From Ashinkailepas kermadecensis (lineage: Eukaryota; Arthropoda; Thecostraca; Neolepadidae), in contig JAOTOM010002301.1 of the NCBI GenBank assembly GCA_034440615.1, forward strand, positions 31,001-95,000: a DNA stretch of 64,000 nt, read 5' to 3'. The notes under the pieces were generated by a model. That model was not told the origin of the DNA and made no database searches. It saw nothing but the letters and a program-made list of their open reading frames with translations. Positions 21,058 to 32,157 of this stretch are shown in pieces. The position numbers and the translations under genes are program-made. Every line of letters begins with the position of its first letter. The first letter of the stretch is position 1.

Positions 21058-21192
21058 TTCACTTTTGACTGTATCTTGTGTGGTTCGTTGATGAAAATAC
21101 TGCAATGCATATCTAAGAGCCGTATTGAGACGAGGTTGTGACCCGACTTTGTCTCAACCTAGCTGCTGCGGTATCTTAGATTGGAACTCAAT
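21058..21192 (+). repeat. Dispersed repeat B, copy 2
   Basis: Colinear with 5719-5850 in the same orientation. Its TATA-like position reads TATCTAAGAG. It lacks an adjacent tandem array, and the 36-bp array starts about 230 bases downstream. Confidence 0.6.
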
Positions 21193-21421
21193 TTTTACAC
21201 GTGTGCTGATCAATTTTCGGAAGCCATGCCAAGCTTTAAAGCAACATCATGAATGGCTTAGAAAGAAACTTGTGAAAGTCGTAGGGGTGAAATTCCCCCG
21301 CCCTCCCTCATTGAGCGGAGTAAAGAACATTATGACGAGATTATTATATGCAAGGACCATGCATCTCAACAGCCTACACCGACGAGATTCTCAAACATTT
21401 ATTTGCAGTCATCACTGAAAA

Positions 21422-21607
21422 GATCCTCCTACACATCCATACGGTCCCCACTAAAGAGATCCTCTAGCACTTCTTCACAGTCAACTCTGAAGAGATCTTC
21501 CTTGATATCCCTGCAGGCACCGATGAAGAGATCGTCCAGCATATATATATACAGTCGTCACTGAATAGATCTTCTAGCACATCTCTACATTCACCACTGA
21601 AGATGTC
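21422..21607. repeat. 36-bp degenerate minisatellite, 5 units
   Basis: GATCCTCC/GATCTTCT-type unit starts at 21422, 21458, 21494, 21530 and 21568, each followed by an AGCAC...CAC(T)GAAGA-like body. Confidence 0.85.
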
Positions 21608-22060
21608 TTTCAACACTAGCAGCGGCAGCAATTCATGAGTTCATGTCTGTCGAAGCACGCCTCTGACTAGCCCATGTAGTGCCCCTACCACGTGCAGTCA
21701 AAATAATTAATGTTAGTAATAAGCTGATCTCAAAGGTCATCCTAGATTGCCTGCTATCCCATCATCAAGGAAACCATGTTTCCATTTCGACACTGAATTC
21801 GACATTCCTGCTATGGTTAGTAAGCTAGAGAGCTATATGCTGCAGCTGTGTCTGCGATATGCCTGTATGCTTACGCATGAATCACCGTGACAAATGAAGT
21901 CAATGTAGATAAAAGCAGAATCAAGGTAAATAATGTTGATTCAACGCAGCTCGGTCCGTTAACTGGTTGCTGAGATGGGTGGGAGTTAGACGCCCCTCTC
22001 CTGTTCAAATTACCAGTCAATGCAGGGGTTGCACCACCTGTCCCTGAAGAGCGTGTCTGG
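21608..22060. other. No recognised gene
   Basis: Single-copy-looking; no supported feature. Confidence 0.5.
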
Positions 22061-22502
22061 CCCCAGCTGTCCACCGCGATTCAGGTCCGCCGTCAGTACA
22101 GTCGCTGACAGTGCGTCAACCTCAAGCTGTCCGCCCGTGAGTCTGCCGTCAGTCCGCTGTACAGTCACTGACAGCGCGTCTAGCTCCAGCTGTCCGCCCG
22201 TGAGTCTGCCGTCAGTCCGCTGTACAGTCACTGACAGCGCGTCTAGCTCCAGCTGTCCGCCCGTGAGTCTGCCGTCAGTCCGCTGTACAGTCGCTGACAG
22301 CGCGTCATCCTCCAGCTGTCCGCCCGTGAGTCTGCCGTCAGTCCGCTGTACAGTCACTGACAGCGCGTCTAGCTCCAGCTGTCCGCCCGTGAGTCTGCCG
22401 TCAGTCCGCTGTACAGTCACTGACAGCGCGTCTAGCTCCAGCTGTCCGCCCGTGAGTCTGCCGTCAGTCCGCTGTACAGTCGCCGACAGTGTGTCAATGG
22501 TT
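22061..22502. repeat. 63-bp minisatellite, 7 units
   Basis: The unit contains CAGCTGTCCGCCCGTGAGTC, TGCCGTCAGTCCGCTGTACA, and GTCACTGACAGCGCGTCTAG plus CTC. The outermost units are the most diverged, as expected if unequal exchange homogenises the centre. 63 is a multiple of three, giving the 165/178-codon frames. Confidence 0.97.
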
Positions 22503-23029
22503 GTCAATCAATGGCCTCCTCTGTTGGGAATTGCCGAGGATCGGGAGTGTGTCTGAGGCTGAGACGATGTGTTATCTTTAGTAGGTACTGTGGCAGCATA
22601 CATTGTCTATATCAGCCGCCAGCCACAATGTGTCTGTTGGCCACTAAGCACGTCACTTATGATATCTAACGGCCACTTGTATCGACATCTAGTCACGTGC
22701 ATGAACGTGTGCCATGAGGAACGACTTGGCATGTAGCCATGTCACGTTTGTTGGTCACAATCCACGCTTTAGTTCATGGTCATATACCATGTCATGTACG
22801 TTGGACATTAACTGTGTCAATCTTGTGTACGTTTTTTTAAAAACAAACTGATTCCATCATGCCTGTAAAACACTGAACACGGTCCATATCATAGTGGCCA
22901 TAGACACACCACAAACCAATTACAAACACATGTGTGTACACACACCAAGGTATAATATATCGCGAATGAACACATCACGTCTCTCACTGACCAATCACTG
23001 ACTCCTCGGTTCATCCAGATATTACCAAA
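22503..23029. other. No recognised gene
   Basis: Low-complexity CATGT/GTCA-rich single-copy sequence. No supported feature. Confidence 0.5.
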
Positions 23030-23159
23030 TATGAAGGCTGAGAAAATCTTCGCATCGGCCAGCCGCCATTCGACGGTTGCCTTTCATGCCGGCCCAACTT
23101 GCTCCAAATGGCAGTCGGGCTCGGCAAGGCTTTCTGAGCCCGACCGAAACGCCGCAAAA

Positions 23160-23410
23160 GGAGCAGCGGCGATACCTCAGCAGCGGAAATTGACAAGTTT
23201 CATGTCGGGACAAACCGTATTTTTTTCAAGTTTCACTACTGATTTTTAATTCTAAAGACGATTGTGGCATGCATTTATTTTTTAAAAGTCTTTAAAGAGC
23301 TTAAATAAACATAAAATCACTTCAGAATGCCTCGCTTTGTGATTGGTCAACACATCTGTGACGTCACGTATGTCGAGGGTAGCGAAGGTCCACCGCCGGC
23401 CATTCGATTT
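23160..23410 (+). repeat. CRE-bearing block, left copy of an inverted pair
   Basis: Shares ordered motifs with the reverse complement of 24265-24540: GCAGCGGCGA near the outer side, then GACAAGTTTCA, GCATTT, and about 160-170 bases further in TGACGTCA followed by TATGTCGAG and CGAAG. The copy at 23359-23366 has a full CRE preceded by a reversed CCAAT box (GATTGGTCA at 23341). The two blocks face each other across about 860 bases. They may be long imperfect terminal inverted repeats of a DNA transposon or duplicated promoter-like segments. Confidence 0.4.
23341..23366 (+). promoter_or_regulatory. Inverted CCAAT box plus CRE
   Basis: GATTGGTCA is followed 9 bases later by TGTGACGTCAC. This CCAAT/CRE pairing is common in animal promoters. 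No transcript start or gene is recognised downstream. Confidence 0.35.
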
Positions 23411-24264
23411 TACGCATAGGACGCTACCAAGGTTGGATTAATCGTGACTGTTTTAGCTTAAATGGCATCCGACCGTCGGGTGACTTAGATGTCCCGGCAG
23501 GTTGTTCGGCTCTTGTCAAAAGGCACCCATCTCGGTATATCGGTGTGCCTCCAGAGCACTTCTATATCGTTGGTCTATTAGCCAATATGATTAAATATGT
23601 AAACAGAGGTCAGGCTTGACAGCGGAATATTTAGTGTCTGGCAATGATGCGCATGAGATTAGACATGACGAGTCACCTGCTCGCCGGTCTGTTCGGTGGG
23701 AGCACTGGTTGAGTATCCAGGCTGCTAGCTCTTGTCGTGCCTGTGCTTGGGAGCTGTTTAAACGAATTGGTTGCTTCGCCAGAACAGCAACCGATCCGTG
23801 ATAATCTGCCTCATGCATTTATGGCAAATTTTTCGTCCTGTGAAAGCATTATTGATTGCTTCGAGATCCAAATTGAAAAACCGGCTCACCCGGTCGCGCA
23901 GAGCACGTCATGGTCGGAGTACAAAAAAAATGCAATGGTGTAAAATATCTCATTTTTGCTACCCCTGACGGGCTGATTAACCTTGTATCGGATGGCAAAC
24001 CAGGGCGCGTCAGTGACATGGACTCGTGTGAAGTTCAGAATACCTGGACTGTCTTCGCAACGGTGCAACAGTTTTAGCAGGTAGAGGTTTCAAGGAGTTG
24101 GAGAGCGAGGCAGCAAAACGCGGCTGTTCATCAGTCCGGCCAGTAAGCTCTCGAAAGGATGAAACTCAGTTTAGTGCCACAAGCACTCACTTTGTCCTCC
24201 ATGACGTGATTCGGTTGAAAAACTTGGCGTAGAACTACCCGATCCAGACTTCACTGCGCGTCTC
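23411..24264. other. Interior between the inverted CRE blocks
   Basis: About 850 bases without tandem repeats. Frames are all under 76 codons and none resembles a transposase, so if this is a transposon it is non-autonomous. Confidence 0.35.
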
Positions 24265-24540
24265 CGGCCTGGCCGCTTCGAGGCTCGACATATCTGACGT
24301 CATCACTACAAGTAGGTTTTTAAATCGAAGACAACACTTAACTGAAATTATTTAATTAAGTAGAAAATGCACCTCCGATGAGCAAAATACTTCAGTTTTG
24401 TATACAAAATATTACATACGTTTTTTTGCAACAAAATACCCATTACGTGAAACTTGTCCATTCCTCGGCAGCGGCGATTCCTCAGCAGCGGCGATTCCTC
24501 AGCAGCGGCGATTCCTCGGCAACGGCGATGAAGATGTCCG
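24265..24540 (-). repeat. CRE-bearing block, right copy of an inverted pair
   Basis: Minus-strand counterpart of 23160-23410, with TGACGTCA at 24295-24302 and the reversed GACAAGTTTCA near 24450-24460. Similarity is patchy, strongest at the two ends. Confidence 0.4.
24462..24530. repeat. 17-bp tandem repeat, 4 units
   Basis: ATTCCTCAGCAGCGGCG units, some with CGGCAACGG or CGGCAGCGG. A single related motif occurs in the inverted partner block near 23164-23187. Confidence 0.9.
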
Positions 24541-25416
24541 ATCAGCTGCCGAGCTAAGGTGGCCAAAATACACTTTTATGGCACTATAAACAAAATTTTG
24601 TTTACAAGTTGCCGTCTCTCTGGGACGTGTATGCCACTTCATCGTGAGCTGATTAATGGACAGCTTCGGTCATGAAGTTAGTGCCAACGACAGACATATA
24701 TTTTCGACGAGAGCTACTATGTCTGCTCAGAATGTCGATGCGCAATGGCGCATTGTGCAGAACAATTTCGGCGAAGCTGCGACATGACAAGTAGAAGGCT
24801 TGTTGGTGTCGACCAGACGCCGAGTGCAAAAATTGTCGAAATTCTCTCCGTGTGTGGCGCATCGGGCACATTGCCACGGACCAGATGAGATGAGAATTAA
24901 TAAATCCAACCAAAGTGCCGTAAGACGAGCTACAATTCAAGATTAACTCCAAAGTAGGCACTCTTGGTGGTCATCACATTCTTTATACTGTCGAGGACTG
25001 ATAATGTTCTGGTGTTCATGGTTTAGACACTGCGTAGACAAGATTAGCTCTGGCTACCAACGGTGGATGCAGAAAAACAACATGCAAATACAAGATCGAG
25101 AAAAACGCGCCGAGGTCGCGCACTATATGGCATCGGTATATGGTAACAAGCTTAGCTTAGCATAGGGCTCTGGTCTATTAAATCGTTCCAGCAAACATCC
25201 GGACCAGTTTTCTTTCTAAGCCAAACTACAGCCAGCTGCGACTCCAGCACCAGTGGACACTCGGGATCCTGAGATAACTTGGTCTGCACGATTCCAACAC
25301 CAATGGACACTCGGAGTTCGGATCTCGATGATTCCAGCATTCCGAAGAAGTTCCGATGTCGGACGGAACCAGTGGCACATCAGATTGCGAAACACTTACT
25401 CTTCAGCAGCAGAATC
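24541..25416. other. No recognised gene
   Basis: Single-copy-looking sequence, with a short direct duplication of CCAGTGGACACTCGG/CCAATGGACACTCGG near 25250-25315. Confidence 0.5.
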
Positions 25417-26237
25417 ACCCGCTCCACGTACCACCCTCCATGTACCACAGACATACGGAGTGTGCGGCTACCCGCTCCCCGTACCACCCTCCATGTACCA
25501 CAGATCTACATGCAGATCTAATGTGCGCTACCCGCTCTCCGTACCACCCTCCATGTACCACAGACTTACGGGGCGTGGGCGTTACTCGCTCCCCGTGCCA
25601 CCATCCACCTACCACAGGCCTACGGAGTGTGGGGGCTACCCGCTCCCCGTACCACCCTCCATGTACCACAGATCTACATGCAGATCTAATGTGCGCTACC
25701 CGCTCTCCGTACCACCCTCCATGTACCACAGACTTACGGGGCGTGGGCGTTACCCGCTCCCCGTGCCACCATCCACCTACCACAGGCCTACGGGGTGTGG
25801 GGACTACCCGCTCCCCGTACCACCCTCCATGTACCACAGACCTACGGGGCGTGGGCGTTACCCGCTCCCCGTGCCACCATCCACCTACCACAGGCCTACG
25901 GGGTGTGGGGACTACCCGCTCCCCGTACCACCCTCCATGTACCACAGACCTACGGGGCGTGGGCGTTACCCGCTCCCCGTGCCACCATCCACCTACCACA
26001 GGCCTACGGAGTGTGGGGACTACCCGCTCTCCGTACCACCCTCCATGTACCACAGACCTACGGGGCGTGGGCGTTACCCGCTCCCCGTGCCACCATCCAC
26101 CTACCACAGGCCTACGGGGTGTGGGGACTACCCGCTCCCCGTACCACCCTCCATGTACCACAGGCCTACGGGGTGTGGCCGTCACCCGCTCCCCGCACCA
26201 CCCGCCACGTACCACAGACCTAAGAGGGTGTGGGCGT
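25417..26237. repeat. 54-bp minisatellite with higher-order (108-bp and trimer) structure
   Basis: Two 54-bp unit types alternate: A (TACCACCCTCCATGTACCAC...GGGGCGTGGGCGTT) and B (TGCCACCATCCACCTACCAC...GGGGTGTGGGGACT). A 60-bp C type contains AGATCTACATGCAGATCT. The left part runs C-A-B, repeated, and the right part A-B dimers. 54, 60 and 108 are all multiples of three, so the 377-, 295-, 266- and 142-codon proline/threonine-rich frames are artefacts. Confidence 0.97.
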
Positions 26238-27180
26238 TATTAGCCAAATGGCCGCATGGGGACCGGCTGACTAATCTCGGGTCGGCCAAGTTTCCGCCCC
26301 AGCCTGGCCCCGGAAGCAAGTGCACAAGCAAGTCTGCCGCAAGTTGTTGCGCCAACCCCCACGGGTGCCGTCTGCCAGCCGGATAATCTGGCATAATAAT
26401 GGCCGGTGTGTACTTGTCTGCTCAAAGGAAGGGTGCCTTCAAAGCGGCTAATTCGGCTGCACGTTTAGGCTGGTTAGATGGCCAGGAATTCAGCGTGGCC
26501 TGTTCTGGTGGCTTGTGAACCCTCGTGTGGTCTATTTCAATCAAGTCTTCTTTAATTGTTTTAGCAAGATGAATGGTTCTTTGTGTCTCACATCTGGCGA
26601 CGGGTGATACTATGTAAGCTACTTCACGGCCTTAAAACAAGCTATCTGTTGACATGGATTGCCTTCAAGGAGCATTTTGATATCTTGAAATGGCAATGTT
26701 TATGTTCGCGTTGATGGATCCATAAAATAAAGAAATTTTGGTCTTGACCCCCAGCTGACCCAGTAAGAACGCGGTTGTCATTTCACTTACACTTGAGCAC
26801 TAAGCAATAAGCATGTCGCCTTCTGATCACGCGCTTCTTAGGCCCACATTCAGTGTAGGGCTACTAAACGCATTGCCAGACGGCAGTCAGCAGTCGGCGC
26901 ATTGTCGGCCATTGCCCCTCAGCAGTGTAAATATGTCGATTCTTCCAAATCAAATGTTCAAAGCTTTGCCTTCATGCCAATGAAAATTGCAGCTGAAGTA
27001 CGTTTTTGTGGCCTGCATCGTGGAGTCGGGGCTATTTTGTTGACGTGTTTTCATTTATCTTATGATTGTTTCAAAATAAATGTTAAAATCTTCGCACTCA
27101 TTTTGCTGAAAACTACTATTGTAGGCCCCTACATAACAGAACCCTGGACGCTTTAAAAAAAAACGTCGAACGTCTTAAAA
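26238..27180. other. No recognised gene
   Basis: Single-copy-looking, AT-rich from about 26530. No supported feature. Confidence 0.5.
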
Positions 27181-27182
27181 AT

Positions 27183-27490
27183 GAAGTCCTACATACCCCA
27201 TACCAGCCCACGGACGTCCTACATACACCATCCTGGACCACGGACGTCCTAAACACACCATTCTGGCCCACTGACTTCCTACACACACACACCATGCTGG
27301 CCCACGGAACTCCTATGCACACTATTCTGGCTCACTGACGTCCTGCGTACATCATGCCGGCTCACGGATACTCTACACTTACCATGCTGGCCCACGCGCG
27401 TTCTACACGTACCATGCTGGCCCACGCGCGTCCTACATATACCATGTTGGCTCACGGACGTCCTATTTACACCAATGCCGGACGTCTTAA
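27183..27490. repeat. 30-bp minisatellite, about 10 units
   Basis: CCCACGGACGTCCTACATAC followed by ACCATGCTGG, with moderate divergence between units and clean 30-bp spacing in most of the array. Confidence 0.95.
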
Positions 27491-27682
27491 CCAGTAGCGT
27501 GATGCTATATTTTCTATTGAATCTGCTGCGTTCGGAAAAAGCGAGCGAGCTTTCGTTCGCATCCCGACCAGTTTATTCCCGGATCAAGAGTGTCCATTCG
27601 TGCTGGTCATCGGGGAATTGTCCCCAGGGTGAAGATGGTGTCATCACAGATCACACGATGTTAGCGAACACAGAATGGCCCT

Positions 27683-27790
27683 CACTCGAGATATGGTCAC
27701 CACACCACTCGAGATATGGTCACCACACCACTCGATATATGGTCACCACACCACTCGAGATATGGTCACCACACCACTCGATATATACAC
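27683..27790. repeat. 23-bp minisatellite, about 4.5 units
   Basis: CTCGAGATATGGTCACCACA plus CCA, alternating CTCGAGATATGG and CTCGATATATGG. A lone related copy (GGTATATGGTCACCATG) lies at about 27949-27965. Confidence 0.95.
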
Positions 27791-28316
27791 GCCACGGCAG
27801 CCGACAGAATACTTCGGATCAAGTGTTACCCCTCCAACATACCCGTGCCCAAATGGATATGAATGACGCTCTACGCACTCGGTGGTGCTTTTCGAAGATG
27901 GCGTCATCACAGATGACGTCATCAGCGGACTAAAAATGGCCCTCGCTCGGTATATGGTCACCATGTACTATATACGGTAGAATGCCGTTGGCAAGAAGGC
28001 CCGATGTGTCTGCCCATGGACCTCGGGTCTCTCTTAATTTATTTTTGATTTGGCAAAAATCAAACAAAATATTTCCGAAACCAAACCTACATCTGAGTCT
28101 TTGCTCGGGGGGTGACCGAAAAAAAAACAATTAGATTATCCACTCTCGAAGGACCAGAACCGCCCCTGCATATCAGCAGTGGGGAGGCATGATCTGTTTT
28201 TGATTTACGAACAGGATTCGAAAGCTGAGGCGAAGATGCGTGATTGATTGCAACCCGACATTGATCTGCTTCATCTAACCTGGAAGGTCAATAGAATGGA
28301 AGGCGGTGCATAAGAA
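27791..28316. other. No recognised gene
   Basis: Includes a near-duplicate ATGGTGTCATCACAGATCAC (27634 on) / ATGGCGTCATCACAGATGAC (27898 on) flanking the 23-bp array. Nothing recognised as a gene. Confidence 0.45.
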
Positions 28317-28380
28317 ACTTGAAAATGTTTTCATCCCATGAATGCTTTTCAGCATTCATGGGATGAAAACATTTTCAAGT
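28317..28380. other. Perfect hairpin: 30-bp arms, 4-base loop
   Basis: Bases 28317-28346 are the exact reverse complement of 28351-28380, with loop TTTC. The inner arm is ATCCCATGAATGCT. There is no mismatch in 30 bp, so it is either very recent (a fold-back or template-switch event), kept by selection, or an assembly artefact. Confidence 0.95.
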
Positions 28381-30484
28381 GCTGATGAGTGGCGAGGAAT
28401 TGAGTGCCTTCAGGACACCTGCGTAGCTGGGCAGTAACGCAGCCAGGATCTTCCTGGGGGGGGTAACGAAGAAAATTGTGAAGAAACAGAGAAAGCTTGC
28501 GATCAAAAATGTGGGGTTTTGTTTAGTGAAAATGTCAACAACAACAAAAATCGTTTGATCTAGTGCATTTTGGGTTGCTAGGCCCCCCCCCCCCGTCCCT
28601 TGGTCGCGCCTTTGTAACTAGGTTTGATGGAACCAAAACTTGTCCCATCAGGCACTAATGAAGGAACGTTCTAAATTCTCATCGGCCCTTCCGTAGCATT
28701 ACGCATATAATTATTGCTATTACCAGAACACCCGCAAATTATTGGCACAATTTGTGATGGATGATGCCAGAAAATAACCTGGCAAGCTATGTTGCGTAAT
28801 AGACGTAGATCACGACATAATTTGGACACGAGCACCATGGTCTCAATAGGCACTTCATCTCCCAGGAAATAGTTGAACTTGAATGACAATCAATCCCGCA
28901 AGCGCCCCATGTTCGCTTTGGTTTCAACAAGCCTACATTGCCGCATGCACAGGATGTTGAACGACATAATCTTGGAAGGATGTCACAAACGCCAAACTCG
29001 TTTATCTACAGGGGCACTGGGAAAGCCAAAGACCTCCCAACACCGCAACTTCTCAGCATTATTTTGCGAGCCTCGCAAGATAATGCTGAAAACTCGCTGT
29101 GGCTGAATACAAGTGAGACGTTCGAGAGCGATGAGAGACTGAGATGTCTCTTTGTTGCCATCTGATCACCGCAGATATCTTTTGTGGCTACAACTGTGAA
29201 CCTATGGAAATTATCTGTCGGTAACTTTGAGTTTAACGGCTCCTCCTAGTTGAGGTGTTGGTGCGGCGGCAAGGCCAGCGGAGGTCGTAAATCCTGGTAA
29301 CCTAGCTTCGACGTTAGTGACAGAAGCTGCCATGCCATGCCATGTGAAGTCTGGGCCTTGCTCTTCATTATTGGTTGGAAAAAAAATTAAAAGGCGTGGG
29401 CAACTAAAACACTCCGGCTTGAATTATTTATAAAAACAAACCCTTTGGAGAGGGTGATCTATGAACATCATGGTGAGCCAGTGACCTTCATAAATAATGA
29501 TCATTCATGATGCTATTTTCTTGCGTTTTCATGCAACTGGATACAAGTGGCGACGTTGTAGGTGCATACCTACATAGTTGGTGGTTGGGACCAGGGTGTC
29601 ATTTGAGGAAAATTGCGAGAAACAAACATCGAGCGTCAATAATGTGTGGGCCATTTCTTCTTCAAAATTATGCTGCAAGCTAATATTTATCGCATATATC
29701 TTCTTCTAAAAAGTTCCTGTAGAGAGGTCCGTACATTGTAGGTACTTATTTGCCTACTCATGCTCCAGAACTTTTGATCTGTAATCTGTTTCGGCAAGCA
29801 TTGTGTTTTTCTCCTCATTTAAGAACAACTTGGTAACATGGGCTGTCAAGATTGGCAGGACTCGCCTGGGGAAAGGTATGGAATATACCAGGCTCTCATA
29901 AACATAATGTCATACCTAGTTAATCATGTAATATTTGCCACTTCAATAATTAATATTGTATGCATGCTATTTGTCCGCATGCACCTTAAATGAGCAATTG
30001 TCAGTGTATGTAGATTCTAGCAGCTCAGCTATGTTAGCTAAGGGGCTATGTCAGCCATACGAAGCCTCGCAGAATATATGTGGTCAACCTTGTAGATTTG
30101 GTTTCCATTGGTTTTTTTACATGTTGCTCAAGAGTGCCATGACGCGCTGTACATTTTTGAACAGGATCAGAGAGTATGAAAATGTCAAACTCTACTAGGT
30201 CTCATGGAAAACGTATTTTGGGGCAGAATCGCAACTTCCCACATAAAATTTTGACCTTGTTAATAATGATTTAAAAAGCATTGTTGATTGTTGTTAGCTG
30301 TATATAGCTAACCAGAATACGTTGGAAATAAACATTAAATCACAATATACATATTTCAGTTCAGGTATGTTCCGTGGTAGTATCTTATGACCTTGGATTG
30401 ACTGGAATATATACTGGACGCATGTCATGTATCGCAGTGTTCTGCGATGCTATCAGTATGGAATTAGAGCATGAACAAAACGGA
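28381..30484. other. No recognised gene
   Basis: About 2.1 kb of AT-rich single-copy-looking DNA. It contains a poly-C tract (28583-28595), a second hairpin (29053-29089) and short frames only. Confidence 0.5.
29053..29089. other. Inverted repeat, 18-bp arms
   Basis: TCAGCATTATTTTGCGAG pairs with CTCGCAAGATAATGCTGA with one G·T position and a 1-base centre. Confidence 0.85.
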
Positions 30485-30925
30485 AGTGTGATTGGTATAA
30501 TGGTGGCGTGGTTGGGGTGAGGGGAGTGTGGTTGGTATAATGGTGGCGTAGTTGGCCTGAGAGAAGTGTGATTGGTAAAATGGTGGCATGGTTGGCCTGA
30601 GGAAAGTGTGATTGGTAGAATCATGGTGTGGTTGGCCTGAGGAAAGTATGATTGGTAGAATGGTGGAGTGGTTGGCCTGAGGGAAGTGTGATTGGTAGAA
30701 TGGTGGCATGGTTGGCCTGAAGGAAGTGTGATAGGTAGAATGGTGGCGTGGTTGGCCTGAGGGAAGTGTGATTGGTAAAATGGTGGCATGGTTGGCCTGA
30801 AGAAAGTGTGATAGGTAGAATGGTGGCGTGGTTGGCCTGAGGGGAGTGTGATTGGTAGAATGGTGGCGTGGTTTGCCTGAGGGGAGTGTGGTTGGTAGAA
30901 AGGTGGCGTGGTTGGCCTGAGATGT
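30485..30925. repeat. 40-bp minisatellite, 11 units
   Basis: AGTGTGATTGGTAGAATGGT then GGCGTGGTTGGCCTGAGGGA. Spacing is exactly 40 over most of the array. The minus-strand HHSTNHT/PPFYQSHF frames cycle through three phases and are artefacts. Confidence 0.97.
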
Positions 30926-31320
30926 CAACCAATGACCACAAATATACAAATCGTGTATCAATAGAGAAATTTCGACACCGGTCTCTTCGTCTCTCGTGGT
31001 TGGAATTGCGGCAATGAACTCATGGAGGAGGCCAGATTCTATTATTCAGAAAAGCAGTGACAATGCTGGAAATTCCAGCCACCCTTAGTCACCAAAAGCC
31101 ACAGCATCGCACGGTGCTAGGAGTAGCCGCCGGACAAGAGGACACAAGTTGGAAGTAGCAAGAAAAAACAGCGTTTACATGCGTGGTTCCGGGTGGTGCG
31201 CCGCCCTATGTCGCCTCCTGCGGCTGTCGTCTGGCGCGTCACCCACTGTCCGATCAGCAACGCCAAAAGGCGACGCCATTCGCCAACCTCACGGCCGGCT
31301 CATGCAGGCGTGCCCACCCG
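30926..31320. other. No recognised gene
   Basis: Turns GC-rich after about 31170. No supported feature. Confidence 0.45.
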
Positions 31321-31446
31321 CCGCGCAGTAGCTGCTCCTCGGGCACAGCCTGTCTCCGTCAGCCGCGCAGTAGCTGCTCCTCGGGCACAGCCTGTCTCCG
31401 TCAGCCGCGCAGTAGCTGCTCCTCGGGCGCAGCCTGTCTCCGTCAG
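31321..31446. repeat. 42-bp minisatellite, 3 units
   Basis: CCGCGCAGTAGCTGCTCCTC units start at 31321, 31363 and 31405, with a few differences only. Confidence 0.97.
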
Positions 31447-32157
31447 CCGCACCGCTGAATCGCCGGTGCGCCGAGCTCAGCAAAGTGGCCAGTCAATTTG
31501 CCGATCATCGTAATAAGTGGTCTCGGCAGCGTTGTGCCGACGCGCCCCAAAGTCCAAATAACTAACTAACTCGGCAGCGTTGTGGCGGCTGTCAGGTGGG
31601 CGGAGCTCGGCGCGCGAACATCGGCCAACACCGAGGCACATCTCGGTAGTTTGACCGTGATGTAGTCCGTCGGCTCTTGGTGTATTCTCAACGACATGGG
31701 TGAGGCCGATAATCAGGGACAGAGGCGCGGAGCGTCCCGGCAAGGGACGGAGAGAGAAAGAGAGGGAGAGTGAGAGAGGAACGGAGATGTACATGCCAAT
31801 AGGCATAACGACAAAGACAAACATACGGAATTAAACGCGGGCAGACAGATTGACAGGCAGACAGAGGGCAGGAGATGGACGCCACAAAACCACAGTCTGC
31901 GTCGGCTGCGCCCGCCCGGCGGCAGATGCTCGGTTGGTGCTCAGTGCGGCAGCTGTTGTTATTGACCGCTGGCGCGGCGTTTGGCGGGACATGGGGTGAC
32001 GAGCCGCCCCCGGCTCGGCGCCGACACCGCGGGCCGGTCGGCTTCAGGCGACAACAGACGGTGACGTGGCACAGCTCGAGGTAACGACGACAACACGGCT
32101 GCGTGATCTGAATGGCGAGCCGCCGGCGACCGGCGACGATTCGCCTCACCAACAACC
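31447..32157. other. GC-rich stretch, no recognised gene
   Basis: CpG-rich. Includes a purine-rich GAGAGAAAGAGAGGGAGAG tract near 31750-31775. Overlapping frames on both strands reflect GC richness. Confidence 0.45.

Noticed and set aside
25253..26386. 377-codon proline/threonine-rich frame as a mucin-like gene
   Set aside because: Unit lengths of 54 and 60 keep three frames on both strands open. No signal peptide or flanking domain.
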